From Varroa destructor (Eukaryota; Arthropoda; Arachnida; Mesostigmata; Varroidae), in the NCBI RefSeq assembly GCF_002443255.2, contig NW_019211455.1:12222280-12286279 (forward strand): 64,000 nt of DNA, in the 5' to 3' direction. Both the position numbers and the translations under genes were made by a program. The notes under the pieces were generated by a model. That model was not told the origin of the DNA and searched no databases. It saw only the letters and a program-made list of their open reading frames with translations. Positions 13,326-26,099 of the stretch are shown one piece after another (the stretch's first letter is position 1; each line of letters starts with the position of its first letter).

Positions 13326-14400
13326 TGAAGGCTCCACGGCGCTGGTGTTGTTTAAAAGCTGGAATATGGCCTATGCTAGACTTGTTGGAGTACCGTTACT
13401 CAGACGTAAGCTAAAGCGCCTTGAAAATAAGTGATCTATAAAAATTTGTTTCCTCTCACAACAAAGAGAATTCTGCGGCTTCGGTTATGGAGATTTCTCG
13501 GCGGATAACGCTTTTCGTAGTAACTGATTAATTAGAGAAAAAAAACTTGACCAAATATTGCGAAAGTGGAGCCAGGTCGACTTATGGATATGATTAACGA
13601 AAGTTCGAAGATTTTTGTCACCATCTTCGTCCGAAAAAAAACGTCAGATGTCTAACTAGCAGCAGACGAATTGATACAGGATTACTTACCCAATCATATT
13701 TCCATCTTTAATGCAGCGTAGTGAAGTCACGCATTTCTGAAGGCTAATGACAGATTATGATAAATATTATTAAGTATTTCTTTGGTAAGGTTCAGACGGA
13801 CGTCAAAAAAGGCAATAATGCTGTGTATGTGGGTTTGAAAGCGTATTATCAGTGGCTGCCGTCTGGCAAACCCATAGACTCAGACCTTTACCGTCGATAG
13901 GTAACAAGATCACAACAAACTATTGAAAATAATTCATGTGAATCAACGAATGAACAGTGCGTCACCTTTAACCACGACAATTCCAGACCCGATACATCTT
14001 TAGCCATTTTTTTAACCGCCAAAAATTAATAGGAATTCGATGGAAATTTTAAATGCGTCCAGCTAGCGTTATCAGACTATCACCTGTTTCGGTCCCTGCA
14101 GGGGTGCTCATCTGGTTTCAACGAAAGTATGCAAAAATCGTTTATTACTGTTTTTTCGCCCAGAATTCACAGGGGTTCTACAAAGATATACAAAGATAGA
14201 GTGTTACCAGGAAAACGGCAGAAGGTCGTTGCTCAAATAATGCATATTTCGTTAAGCTATGTTATCTTAGAATGTAAAGAGGAAATTAAAACACTTTTGC
14301 CTTAAAAATGGCCAATATTTCTTCGACTGTTCAACGTTACGTCTTCCTAACGCTGTCGCTTAGTGCTTACTAATATCAGAATCCAGGAAATCAATTAGGA

Positions 14401-14423
14401 CCCCCCCTCCCTCCCCCCCCCCC
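14401..14423 (+). repeat. C-rich tract, possible G-quadruplex on the minus strand
   Basis: Interrupted C runs (seven, three and then about twelve) give at least four G runs of three or more on the minus strand. It lies about 390 bp past the stop of the Tubby-like gene in the direction of transcription and beyond its AATAAA. Confidence 0.7.
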
Positions 14424-14635
14424 ACAAGGATAATGTATCCTTACACTATGATGCAATGGCTGCTGCATTTTTCCGTTTGCCGTATTCGACCCTCATACAG
14501 GTCCTCTAAATGAAATGAAAAAAGCAATTTAAGTGTTTCTATTCTTATCAAAATCCTTCTCTTGCTTCAGTTGCTCTCTGTACGTTATGTTGAGTTTTGT
14601 AAGTAAACTCGCGTTTCTGTAAAAACAGAATTTTT

Positions 14636-14641
14636 TTTATT
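14636..14641 (-). terminator. Poly(A) signal AATAAA of the Tubby-like gene
   Basis: AATAAA on the minus strand about 170 bp downstream of the TAG stop. Position and strand fit 3' end formation for the Tubby-like transcript. Confidence 0.55.
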
Positions 14642-14809
14642 TTCAGGACCGAAATAATCATAGACAAGGCCTCACTTTGTCATGTGTCAATCTATATCTT
14701 CTTATCTGTGTCTTTGTATAATAATATCGTTGAAAACATTTTTGTTTTTGTGACTACCTAATCAGTCAACATGAAGCTTGCCTGCCCTTCCAAGTCATGT
14801 TGGCACTCA

Positions 14810-16198
14810 CTACTCGCACGCAAGTTTCGAGTCAAACGAACTTAGTGCTATGGCAAACGCCTGCAGAGCGCACAGTGGATAGCTGTAGTCCATTGAGAAG
14901 TGGTCTTCCGTCACCCGTCCGAACTGCATTATAATCGTTTCCACGTCCTTGTCGTGCACCAGCTGGAAATTCTTCACCGACGCTTGGGTGACCCGTCCAT
15001 GAAAGTTGAGCACGTAACTTTGCGTATCCTCGTTCCATACCGGTTGCTTGTTGCTTAAACGGAGCACATTTTCTAGGCGTCCAGTCTTGAAGCGTTCAAT
15101 CAGACTTTCACTGTCCGACGTCGGCCGAACGCTATTACGTTCCGTCGCTTCGTCGACGATCGGTATTAGCACGGTCATTTTCCGAGGTCCCTTAAAACCC
15201 AACACGTTCGTGTCGTAGACGACGGCTGCGATTTCACTTCGGGTGTGGTCCTTATGCGAGCTTCTTTTCGGATTATCTCCTCCGTCGAATACAGTGAAAG
15301 ATGTGCCGAAAAGGTTTGAGCGGAGTTTGCCTATAAACGACTCGCCATTTCGCGATAGATCTGTCGGATCCACTGATATGAGATAATTTGATGTAGCACT
15401 TTTCTTTCGTTTGCGGCCAGCTAACAGGAAGAGCTTCTTGTCAGCTCGTTCCAGATGCAAATAGTAAGTAGGGTAAAGTCCTCGATCAACACCTTTTTTG
15501 TCACGAGTAATGCGACATTTCACAGTCACTCCCTTGGGGCAAGGGGCATGAACGAAGTCGAACGTGCTTTTAAGCAGTATTTCTTCAAGTGTACCAATAT
15601 CTTCTCGTTCAAATGCCTGTGAGTCACCCGGCATCAGCATGTTTGTACCTGCCGCGTCGTGGACCTGCGCCATTCGACATTCCGAAGGTGTATCCAGAGA
15701 TAGCACCGACGATGATCTCCTCCAGGGATTATGAGTTACTGGCCGGTTCTCGAGAACTTCTTCTTCTGGCGAATTCCTGTTTCGATCAACTTCTAACTCT
15801 TTAGGTTTGCTCGCCAAAATTAGTGGCTGTTTTTGTTTTTTTGGTGTTTTGACATCTGTTTTACACTGACCGTCCGAATCGAGTTCGTCGACATCTTTAC
15901 CAGAAGCTTCCCTGAGGGGTCCGTCGTATGCGTGTCGTTCCAGCATACTTGACATTGGTCGTCGCCTACCATCGGTGGCCTTGATGAGGGTCGCACTCTG
16001 CAAGCGTTTTTGCTTTTGTTTTTGTTCGAGCAGCTCACGTTGTCTCTGAAACTTATCCCCAGAGCCAGTTTTTGGTCGGCCTGGATCCTGTCCGACCTGA
16101 CTAGCACCTTTATCCACATGCAAGCTCCATTCCGTTGTCGAGCTAAACGCTCGTGACCACATAGGAAGCTGTGGCTGTTCAGGCTTTTCAAGGTCCAT
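14810..16198 (-). CDS. Tubby-like protein (TULP / king tubby family), intronless
   Basis: A complete 462-residue open frame with no introns. Residues about 213-462 form the Tubby C-terminal domain, a beta barrel around a central helix that binds phosphoinositides at the plasma membrane. Diagnostic strings are LGFKGPRKM (333-341), [20 protein letters not shown] and the invariant ending FDSKLACE. The basic pair in GKLRSN (Lys291, Arg293) corresponds to the PIP2-contacting Lys-x-Arg of mammalian Tubby. The N-terminal helix around residues 50-66 ([15 protein letters not shown]) matches the IFT-A-binding and basic segment of TULP3-type proteins, so carriage of membrane cargo into cilia is the likely role. 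The start is well fixed: an in-frame TGA lies five codons upstream and the ATG sits in gcaATGG. Residues 100-200 are low-complexity and charged. All motifs I checked are intact and no frameshift is seen. Confidence 0.97.
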   Translation of the reverse strand: MDLEKPEQPQLPMWSRAFSSTTEWSLHVDKGASQVGQDPGRPKTGSGDKFQRQRELLEQKQKQKRLQSATLIKATDGRRRPMSSMLERHAYDGPLREASGKDVDELDSDGQCKTDVKTPKKQKQPLILASKPKELEVDRNRNSPEEEVLENRPVTHNPWRRSSSVLSLDTPSECRMAQVHDAAGTNMLMPGDSQAFEREDIGTLEEILLKSTFDFVHAPCPKGVTVKCRITRDKKGVDRGLYPTYYLHLERADKKLFLLAGRKRKKSATSNYLISVDPTDLSRNGESFIGKLRSNLFGTSFTVFDGGDNPKRSSHKDHTRSEIAAVVYDTNVLGFKGPRKMTVLIPIVDEATERNSVRPTSDSESLIERFKTGRLENVLRLSNKQPVWNEDTQSYVLNFHGRVTQASVKNFQLVHDKDVETIIMQFGRVTEDHFSMDYSYPLCALQAFAIALSSFDSKLACE

Positions 16199-18702
16199 TG
16201 CGGTGCTGACTCAGAAGAACCGACTCCGACAAGTGATCGAGGCAGTGATGATGTATCGGGTCACGACACTACCATTTATCAGTCACACCTATTTACTTGC
16301 TTACTTCATTAAGAAGAAGGGCTAATACGCCACGAGACAATGGAAACACCGGCAACAACGTATACGCGGTATCGAAACGAAGCGGAACACAAAAACAAGG
16401 AGAGCGATTGTTTTCTTTGCACAGCAGTTCTGCTACTTTGCAGAATTGCACCACTCATAAAACGCTAGGTTTTGTACTACTACTACTACTACAATTAACG
16501 CATGCACTCTCCAATTCCGGCAAAATCCAATGCTGCTACGGTCAGCCGATTTAGCAGATACAGTTAATGTCAAAAGCCAAATCACCGACTTTGAAGGAGC
16601 AGTTGCATCAGCATCGAATTGGTATCGAATTTTGTTGCAGCAGTCGAGTTGGCTCACTCCGTTTGTCGGCGTCGCTCCGTGTCGTTGATCAGCTGTCCAG
16701 TGAGCGTAGTTCAGTGGGTTTGTCTGCTCTGTGAGTGCTGTGTCCTCGCCGTAGACGAGAGCCCGCCGCGAGCACGGTTCGATGCGGCGGAGCGACGGTA
16801 TGCCAGCTACGACAATCGCTTCCGATCACTCTGTCGAATTTTAGCCTAGTTGGCAGCGTCACCGCATAGGTTTTCCTGCAGGCACCGATGTAAGCTGTAG
16901 GTAGCTAGTTATTGCGATCCACTCCCTCTCTACAAGACTCGTGCTCCGTGAAGCGCGGCTGGTAAATGCACTGTTGGGATCGTCGTGTTATCCGCGTGGC
17001 GTTACCATGGCCACGATGTGCCTATGGTCGATGCTTATAGATCCATCGTGCCGCTGGTGGCCAGTAATCCGTCGACTGACAACTCGTGTTTTATACAACA
17101 TCCACGTTAAGATATATACGGCTTAGGCTAGCTATTAGGCAAGGCAAGCGCGTCTATTGTGCGAGTGCCTGCATTGCATCAGCTATCGGCGAAATTGTAC
17201 CATTATCACTACTGCATGCAGTGAATGGTAATATTAGTTTCTCCAAAGCTGGCCGCGTGGAGTAGGTCACACGGTGCCTTCGTCGAACAGAGAACGGTAA
17301 TAAGCATTGTTCTAGAATGGTCCTTCTCGAAAGGTTCGAGTTGGCCTTCAGTCGACGTTTCAGCGAAGTATGTGGATATAGCACGCCGAGCGCCACCGGC
17401 AGAAGCACATATTAGACTATTAGCAATAGTAGCTGAAGTCGGTATCCTTGGAGTCGCTTTAGATCTTCGCTCATGGACGGGGTTAGATGGATTGGATACG
17501 GACTAGAGAAAACAGTTCTGTTGTCTTTTCTCTGGACACTTAAAGCGTGTAGTCTATAGTAGACAGACTACAGGTGTACATTTCGTAACGGCCGTAGGAA
17601 AGCCAGCACGAGAACAACGGCAGTGGAAAGAAGTATTTCGGACGCAGTTGATTGCTGCAAGATTCTCAATATCGTACAATCGGATCTGTAACAAGGCGCG
17701 CCTTTAGCTGCTAATGCAGTTTATACACCGAAAGCCGATTTCGACCCAATGGAGTTGGATCAGATACTTCACATGTCCTGTCGAGGCAGTACAGTGGCAG
17801 TGCTGGCGGTGATGGTCCGATGCTCTTTAGGCCCACACTATCAGCTTGCGGATATGGTTTGAATTCTCACAAGCTGCTGCTACTGGGTCGGGTGGCCTGC
17901 GACCAACTGAACTAAGCAAATACGATATGCATTTTAATTCAACCTGTGCTAGCTATCTGCTTGCTTGAAATGTCTACGGTTATCATTTTCACGTCTGCTA
18001 AACTATAGTATGGGAAGCGCCGGCAATCCCACCGATAGGTTGGTCAAGGATGCGCGATGTAGAAGTTTAACACTCGCTCTTTATACCTTATACTTTATAT
18101 ATATATATATATACTTATATAGATTCAAAGGAAGCCAGCGTTTGTTGCATCTAGTTACGAACCTGCTATATAACGGCGACCAAGTGTCTAGATGGGCCGT
18201 CTGGCAGGTCACATCGGGTGACGACATACATCATGCGGATTTGTCAACATCTCAGTATCAAACTACGATAACGATATTATGTTTATCAACCTGAGCAAAC
18301 TATATAGAGAAAATATGATCGATGGGCATTTTTGAAACAATTCCGGGCTGCGACATAATACGATTACTGGACCAACCAAACAGATTTGTATGAGTCGATG
18401 CTGCGTGCATACATAATAAAATGCCCCCTTCCCGTCGTTCCCTCGGCGACAGATGAAAGGCAGAGATAATAATAGATCAATAGGGCTTTCTGTACCCGGT
18501 TTGAGAGCTCCGCAAGACAGTGCTAAACCGTAAAAGGGGAAGCGTTAGATATACTAAATATCGATAATAACGAACGTGCGCCGGACGATATGACAGTCTA
18601 CCCAAAGTCTTTAGACGCGTTAAACTTTTGTCCGGCATTTGAGACGAATTCTCCGCCCAGTCGCTTCTAAACAGCTGGTGTTCTTTGTTCAAATGCAAGT
18701 AT
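16199..18702. other. GC-richer 5' flank of the Tubby-like gene, then intergenic
   Basis: From the Tubby start to about 17.9 kb the sequence is visibly richer in GC and CpG than the window average, as expected for a promoter and 5' UTR region. Open frames occur on both strands (16619-16849 and 17225-17506 plus; 17154-17408 minus), but none shows a domain or clear splice sites. It holds a (TAC)n run near 16477-16492 and a (TA)n run near 18092-18114. A divergent plus-strand transcript cannot be excluded. Confidence 0.4.
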
Positions 18703-18708
18703 TTTATT
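18703..18708 (-). terminator. Possible poly(A) signal AATAAA of the GSK3-like gene
   Basis: AATAAA on the minus strand about 285 bp past the kinase stop codon. Suitable in strand and distance, but not unique in AT-rich DNA. Confidence 0.4.
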
Positions 18709-18991
18709 TCTACTTTAATTAGCATTCATCATCACAATATGCTGGAAACGTTAATGAATAAAACTACACTTCAGTCACGTATATTTTCATGTAAGCGAAC
18801 GCAAACCTTTCCGTCTGATTTGTGTAGCAGGTAAAAAACCATGGTTCATTTGTTTATATCGGCGATATCATTTCTGCTATTTCAATTTACAATATGGGCC
18901 ACTGCGGCTAACAAGCAACATAAGTGAGCCGAACACAGCGGCGATCGGCAAATCTTTGGTGGACCAATGGCTTCGAACGTGCACAACGTGT

Positions 18992-21900
18992 CTAATTTGC
19001 TTGCGCGACAGGGTTCGTGTGCTGGAAAGCGATATTGATAGGTTCGGATCTATCGAATAGTTCCTTTATCCTCGGAATATACGTTAGCTCCTCCGGGGTG
19101 AAGTCATTTAGCGGGGTGGCAAAACTGCCAGAGGGTAGGCGGCATCGGTTCGTGCGGATCTGAAATTATACCATTTGTTACTTAACTTATATAACATATT
19201 GATGAAGTTATTATTAAGTGACAGGACAAACACGGTCCCTGCAGGTGACTTGATAGACACTAACGCAACATAGCAATAACCAACGATTCCTATACGTGGA
19301 AATACCCCGTACAAGATAAAGACTGCCAACCTCATTGAAAAAGCTGTAGGACAGAGCTTCCCAAGCATCGAGCCTTTCTGTTGGATTGTATCGGACCATC
19401 TGAAAAAGAACAAGCAACGCAGGTGACATGGGAATCATAGTAAGTAAGTAGTCCAACCGTACTAAAATGGCAAGACACAAATTACAGGATATGTTAATCT
19501 CACAGTGGCATCTGGCTAGTACTCAATCAAAAACCAGAGCAGAAGACTGAAAGATCAGGAACTGCAAAATGGGTATCATAAGAATTAGTTTGAAATCTTC
19601 TTCGTTTCTTTCGTTTAACACACAGATAAGAAGCACGCATTATATCGATGTTCGGCCATTCAACCTCTTCTATAGTCTATAGTGAACAGTCAAATCAAAG
19701 TTCGACAGTGCATACGGACATAATCAAAAATTAAGTTACAAGCTATAAAAGGATGCACCGGGCAGTGCTAAGAAGTTTCACCTCTAGTAACTTCAATATA
19801 AGAATGTAACACAGGCCGGCCTAAAATTAAAGATGGTTTGTAATGTACCATTGAAATCAAGATGAGCGCTTGCGGCTCGACTTTGTGCTCGAGAATCTCT
19901 GTCCAGCTGAGCGGCTCCTTCTTCGGCAGCCCAGAAGGAAAGGCCGGATGAAGAGCCCTGAAATGGCACAATCAGCCCGCTATGACCACTGATCAGATTA
20001 GATTATAAAACCGATATGGTTTTTAAGCTTCTGAAAATCGACAGACCTAATCTCTTTCCTGGTTGGCGTGCCGAGCATTCGGATCATTTCAGTAAGTTGA
20101 TCAAGGTTCGACTCTCCACAGAATACCGGATGTAACAAAAACATCTCTGCGACAATGAGCCCCGCTGACCAAATGTCCACCTTTGTTGTGTATGACGTGC
20201 AGCCCATGACTAGCTCGGGCGCTCTAGAATATATCGAAAACCATTTGTTTAGCATAGAACCTCAGCTATGTACAGTAAATGCAACGTTTCTAGTCAAGTG
20301 GAACGACTAACATTGCTTTTGCCGCCAGATGTCATGTAAGGCAAAAGCAATAACTTGATATTTGCATCGCTGAACTTGTGGATACGAATGAGTTACCAGC
20401 ACTACATATGTTGTTAACTGAAAAAAAAGTCTGCTATCGGTATCATTAATAGAAGTCTGTCGTCAAAAAGCGTTGGTTATACTCCTTCTTCCTCGATACC
20501 TATAGTGCCTCGTACATATGTAGGCGATATGCGTCTCGTTGGAGTTGAGCTTTTTGGCAGAACCGAAATCGCACAATTTTACTCGGCCCGTTTCAACATT
20601 GACGAGCACGTTCGACGGCTTCAGATCCCGGTGAGCAATGTTTCGGACGTGCAGATATTTAATGGCTCGAAGAAACTGGTGCATGATGACCTGCAGCCGC
20701 CTCAAAACAACAGCAATTGCATGTAATAAGTGAATGGTAAACGAGGAAAGGGTCGAATTGAAATCAGCTCAGAAGCACGCTAGAAATACGTGCACGCACG
20801 ATGTGCTGATTTTCGCCAATTGAACAGAATAATACTGGAGACGGTGTATAGGGTCGATACGACGTACCTTGATAAAAACCGGCGGGATCAGTTTGGCACG
20901 TTTTCGAAATTGCACGAGAATGCGATGCAATGTTTCTTGGATGTAGTTCATTATGAGGTGCAACTTTAAAACGTCGTCACCAGTTTCAAGATAGTAGTAT
21001 TTGAGGTGCACGATATTCGGATGGTCCATCATCTGTCAAGGAATAATCATATAACTACTCTACATCATTTAAAAATGTCTACTGAGCGATATGTGAAGTG
21101 GGCCAATGTGAGTTTCGTTCGCCTGTCAATGGGGACCGCTGAACGACGCTGGTCGAATTAACTTTCAGAAAAACAACTGTTAATATGTTTGCCGTAAAAT
21201 GCATTTTATTAAAAGAAAATTTAATATGTTCAGTTAATATTAATAGTTGCTCGCGCAACAGATCTGCTAATAAAACATACCTTTAAAACTTCGAGTTCTC
21301 GCGAAATGAAATTTTGGTCGATATCCTGTGACTTCAAGGCTAAAATTTCCCCGTCTGATGTCTGTATACGACTTACGGAACCAAACGTCCCACGTCCTAA
21401 AATCTGGCAGAGAACGTTAGCGGAGAATCGAAATTATTTTATAACTTTAGTAGCATAATATATAGCCACAGAACAATGTACCACCCGTTTAGATTAGTAC
21501 ACGAGTCGTAAACATAGCATTGGGGTATGACTATCTTAAGTTAAGCCTACCTGGTTCAACGTATCAAACTGACCAAACAACCACCCCCACCGCTCCGAAT
21601 ATGCTCTTTTAGATTGGATTATGTAGGTTGGAGCAAAACGTTGAGCTCGGAGAAATCTATTGTGATTAATAGGAAAACTGTTAATAGGAAAGGCTATCTG
21701 CTGGTTATGCGCCAAAATGAGCACAAATCCTTATTGAAATAACTGATATAGAAAAAAAAAAAGCTTTAGACAAGGGGAAGATGTGACTTTAGCGACAGTT
21801 GGTAGCAACAGACATATTGTAATAGCTTATCAACTTTGAGATATGCAAACAGTTAACCAGTGATCACTTTTTAACTATCGCTTTGTCTTTTTCTGCCCCA

Positions 21901-22565
21901 ACAAAATATTTTACAATAAAAAGAAAAAATAATACCAAGGATAGTTCTAATCTTCAACTAGTTTTTCTTAGTGAAACCTATACGACTTGGCTCCAGTGAA
22001 TAGCCGCCCCAAGGATCCCGGACGTCTAAGAAAACTTGATTTTAATAAAGTTCGAAGAATGTGTTCGAAACTTGGCCTTTGCATAACTGATCCCGTCTTT
22101 ATGCTAGTAGGTACATCAGCAATTTCTGAAGGTAGTCAACTGAGCCGGTGATCAGATTTGTGGGTTCGGCAATAGCATCGTTAAAAACAACGGCGTTTCT
22201 CTAGTAAACTGCTCAAAAAAAATCCCTCAATGATATTTTCCCTCTACGCTACGCAGGTGGATATCAAACCTTGAGAACAGCGCTTCTCTCCTAGCAGTTT
22301 TTAACACTACACGCAGCACAGACATCCATAGATCGTTGGCCTACTTTTAATCTGTCCCAATAACGCCTTATATTTATAGGCACCGGTTAGCATAAGAACG
22401 AACATTCGCCTGGTAACTTAAGCGAATATTATTGCTACTTACCTTCTGAAAACAAAACTTCAACCTTACTTGTTCACCTCCGGGATTTTTTTTAACTACG
22501 ACCTCTTTCCATCCGCTTTCCTCCATGTTAACAACGTCTGCATTTTCTAGAAGCAATTCATCCAT
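18992..22565 (-). CDS. Divergent GSK3/Shaggy-like Ser/Thr kinase, eight exons
   Basis: Exons: 22443-22565, 21281-21403, 20868-21032, 20500-20690, 20047-20223, 19849-19957, 19331-19399 and 18992-19159. All junctions are GT-AG with matching phases (0,0,0,2,2,0,0), giving 374 residues. Kinase features: Gly loop GRGTFG (44-49), Lys65 in LALK, Glu77 in RELE, HRDLKPSN (157-164), DFGSAK (178-183) and the activation-loop Tyr194 in AYICTRHYRAPE. Arg76, Arg158 and Lys183 match the three residues that bind the primed phosphate in GSK3, so primed-substrate recognition is expected. GTPTRKEI (252-259) and the post-kinase DFTPEEL are also GSK3-like. There is no N-terminal RPRTTSF-type inhibitory serine site. 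The catalytic loop reads HRDLKPSN, not the usual HRDIKPQN, and the hinge is MNYIQET, not LDYVPET. The axin-binding loop is diverged and lacks the NPNY tyrosine. It is probably active but fast-evolving; it may be the only GSK3 or a paralogue. The ATG follows an AT-rich leader, and an upstream non-coding exon is possible. Confidence 0.92.
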
Positions 22566-25500
22566 ACACTTAAAATGTGTCTAATTTCATGTTTTTCTCG
22601 TATACGTACTTGAGATTCTGAGAGATTAAGTTAAAATTGGATGGCATTAATCCGTAAATCAATAACTCAAAACATAGCTATCGTTTACACTTTTCAAGTC
22701 CGCTTAGTTGGATGTATTTCCTAAGTTGAATAAAGATGTTCACACGATTAGGGCACACCGTGCGATTGTCAGTACTAAGGTAAAACTAGTCAACATTATT
22801 GCAATTCGTTACGTCACTTGACCAGCTTTTTCAATGAAATGCCGAATTTCAAAAATTTCTAAATAAAAATTAAGACTAAACGATCAGTGGAAGCGGTATG
22901 ATGTTTTTATTTGTTGTCTATGTACCGGCGTTCGCTTCAAAATGGCCAAGTATATAACAAATTAGCGCAGCTGACCTATTTCGATACTGTGTAGTGTCTA
23001 AGCATATTGCCATAGGCGTGCGTATCTTCGTACGTTGCACTCCTTATTCCTCTGTTGGAAATGCACCTGTGAGACCAAAAAGTGCTTTTATATAGCCTGA
23101 CAGGGGAAACAATGGTTCAATCAAGACCGAAAAGCGATGACTAACGGCCCGGCTGTTCAGGTAGTTTAGGCTAAATCAGAGGCCAGATCGACAAACGTTG
23201 CTTTCTAAAGCGGTTCTCTCCTACAAGAAAGGTCTGGGGTGTCCTTAAGTGCCCCACTCTGCACATGAACGGATATCAGCAATACAGGTCAAACCTGCCG
23301 CAAACAATCTGCATTTAGAGGCGTTGGTACATACCAGTCATGATTTCGTTTTTGTCCACGCTTGGAGATATGCGCGTCGAGTTTAACTACGAGATTATCC
23401 CCAAAGCTACCATAATTAGCTTACTTCAAACTTCTATGTTAGGTCTACTGTCACAGCACCATATTAAAGTAACGGAGAAACTAATGTTATCATGCTTGTA
23501 TTGTTCGTGACCTATGGTTTTTTAATAGTTTATGACAGCGGTTGCTCTGATTCGGCCAGAGCGGATCAGCTCGTCAGAATTAAGCATGGAGCATTTGACA
23601 GATCTGCTACTATTTATCGTTCAATACCGTCTAAGCAAATTATATAGTGATCTTTAAAAACGATATGAATAAAAGATACAAAAAAATCGAGTGAGTTAGA
23701 AAATGTTAATTCCGCTTAAGTGTGGGCTTTTATTTTTTTACGTTCTGAAACTATAGTTGCCTGGCAAGCGAGACGGTAAAGGGCTCACGAAAATCGATAA
23801 CAAACCCAAGCATCAATAAAGATTACTGGAAATTACCCAGCAATCCTGCAACGTCAAGGGCAGTTGTAAAGAAGTGAAACCAAATCATACACGGAAGACC
23901 AACGGAAGATCAGACTAATACAATAAAGATATGGCTTTTTTTAATGTCATCATAATGTTTTTAGAGCGGGTTAATTTCACATAATCATAAACGCTACCGA
24001 CAATATTATTGTATATGTCCTAAAAAGTTAAGCGAACTTTTGAAACCGAGAGTAGGTCGCAGTGTGCAAGACTCCGGTATTCAGTAGAATTATCACAGCA
24101 GGACGCACAATTACAGACGTATTGACAATGTGTGTTACAAGTGTTTGGGTAATCTTTCGAGCTAGCGTTAACGTCGGTTACATCTTTTGAATTCTTAATG
24201 CATATCTACCGCCAGTTAACCGATCGGAAATGGTGGTAATATAGAATTGAACCTAAAGGATCTGTAGACGTGATGACAGTCGCACTCTATTCATTTAGGG
24301 AAACAACGTCCGTCTCGTAAACACAAAGAGGTCTCTCTCCATAGCTGACGACTCTCAGCTGTTCTTGTTATGGAAGTCCTTGGTGCAGCCTCTTTAGGAT
24401 TGCCTTAAGGTCGTACCACGATTGGGAGCCCTATATAAGCAATCAGGAAGGACCGAGGAGAAAAAGAAGCCGTATCCAAAAACCAAATGGACCAATGCGA
24501 TCACCTTACGCGATAATCTGCCCAATTTTAGGATTCAATCTCGTACTTGCCTAGTTCGTGCGAATTGATCATTCATCATTATTCAGGTACTATCTCTATA
24601 AGATAAACTTGATTTGGCGTCATGTTAAATTGATCGACGCTATATAGCCAACGTTTAAATTAATGTATGAGAAGAATCAGTGCAAGCTCGCATAGACCCG
24701 TACGTTTTGTATCTTTTCACTTAATTGTGCATCTGTATTCATGGGCAAACGATAATCTTAAAAGCGCACAGAATAGATACTTGAATCCAGACCCTTAAAT
24801 ATATATATGTATACTAGTGATAGCAAAACAGTTTACTGTCGTAGTCCGACATTTAGTCTATCGCACACAAAACGTATTGCACTTTGTTCCAGCCTAGATC
24901 ACGACCTACACCTAGAAAGGTCGATAGATCCAGAGCAAACTGTGAACCTCCTACCGGTTTCTTGCGACGTATCAGTTTGGCTGCGACGCCTAAAGTGTCA
25001 CTGCCATCGGGATGTCGCATGACACGCGCCAAAAACAATTGCCGCCAATAACCCGAAAATAGAGAGAGGGGCTAGTCAGCAGCTTCAAAAATTAGAAACA
25101 TCCTTGTTCTTCCGTCATTGTCCTGGATAAGACTTTCCCGAAATGGTAAGATTTTCAAAAAAAAAAACGGTCCGAGTGGTTCTTGTGTTAAAGATCAATT
25201 AACTGGTAACTTAAGGTTTCAATTCTGCTAAAATATGTTTTCGAAACGATAAGAACTGTACTTTCGCATTAAATCGAACTCAAGCAACTGACCAGTATGT
25301 AACACGACTTAGTCCGTATCGCCGTGTTTCCTGAATTTGTACATAAAAACTATTCCTATTATTATCACACATATTTAGAACAGCCTAAAATATCACTGAG
25401 AGATATGAAACGAGAGAAGGCTATTAGTAAGGCAATGAGTAAAAGCAGCCGCATGTATGTACTTCAGTTTTCCCCTGGCCGTCCTTTGCTTGGGCCTAGT

Positions 25501-25848
25501 GGAGGCCGGTGTCCTTGCTTATAAGCAACCCTTCGAAACTCTAGAGAGCTGGTCACGGCCATTAGTTACGGCGCGGTACCGCTATATAGCTTGTAACCCA
25601 ACAACACGCTTGGAGTAGACGGAACAATAAAGTACTAGCAATCGTAGTATAGAGAACAGCATGCGACCGAAGTAAGCCATTACTTGCTTTTACTAGCATA
25701 GAACGTTACTTCAAGAAGTGGTAGTTATTCGGTGGGGTGTTGTGGAGGTTGGCTTTAATCGATCATCACATTGGTTGGAAGGTATACAAAACGTATTCTG
25801 CACGATATACATCAAAACTAGTTCGCAACGTAATCGATCGGACAGACC

Positions 25849-25866
25849 TGCTCTCGTGAGCAGGCC
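25849..25866. repeat. 7-bp stem hairpin
   Basis: cctgctc and gagcagg face each other around a short tcgt loop. A minor fold with no known function. Confidence 0.5.
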
Positions 25867-26080
25867 AAGTACGTGCATCGACTAACACATAAAGAAAATC
25901 ATTAGGAGACAAGTTGTTTTATTCTAGGACAACCAAAGAGGCATCGTCGGATATGGCGTGGTGCCAACGTTACCACTCCTTAGTACGGTAAACCATCATT
26001 AAAGTCATAGAGCATAGAACTCTGAACTTAAAAAATAGGTTAGTAACAAAGATAGGAAAATGAAAAACACATAAATATAT

Positions 26081-26099
26081 GAAATAAGTTGCTTATTTC
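26081..26099. repeat. 8-bp stem hairpin
   Basis: gaaataag (26081-26088) and cttatttc (26092-26099) around a 3-nt loop in AT-rich DNA. Confidence 0.5.

Larger units (their letters stand above)
3367..14635. other. Long non-coding interval
   Basis: About 11 kb of AT-rich sequence with no gene I can support. The open frames are short (mostly under 90 codons), overlap on both strands and lack flanking splice consensus. It holds a GAA-rich run near 4841-4863, paired hairpins near 8.76-8.80 kb, a 30-bp tandem duplication near 9.5 kb, (TAA)n near 10.77 kb, (TTG)n near 12.65 kb, a long hairpin near 13.3 kb and a C-rich tract near 14.4 kb. The 5' exons of the gene at 1.2-3.4 kb may lie at the start of this interval. 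Confidence 0.45.

Noticed and set aside
14832..16191. Overlapping frames within the Tubby-like gene (15820-16191 minus, 15589-15804 plus)
   Set aside because: Shadow frames over a gene whose protein is clearly recognisable.
19108..19166. Two other frames over the last kinase exon, ending AVLPPR and CHPAK
   Set aside because: Only the third frame joins in phase from FFNE and carries the GSK3-like DFTPEEL tail to the stop at 18992.
19998..20046. Open extension of kinase exon 5 (residues SVDFQKLKNH and on)
   Set aside because: It reads through a donor at 20045-20046. Splicing there to the acceptor at 19958 gives EIRALHPAF, which aligns with GSK3 length almost exactly; the extension does not.
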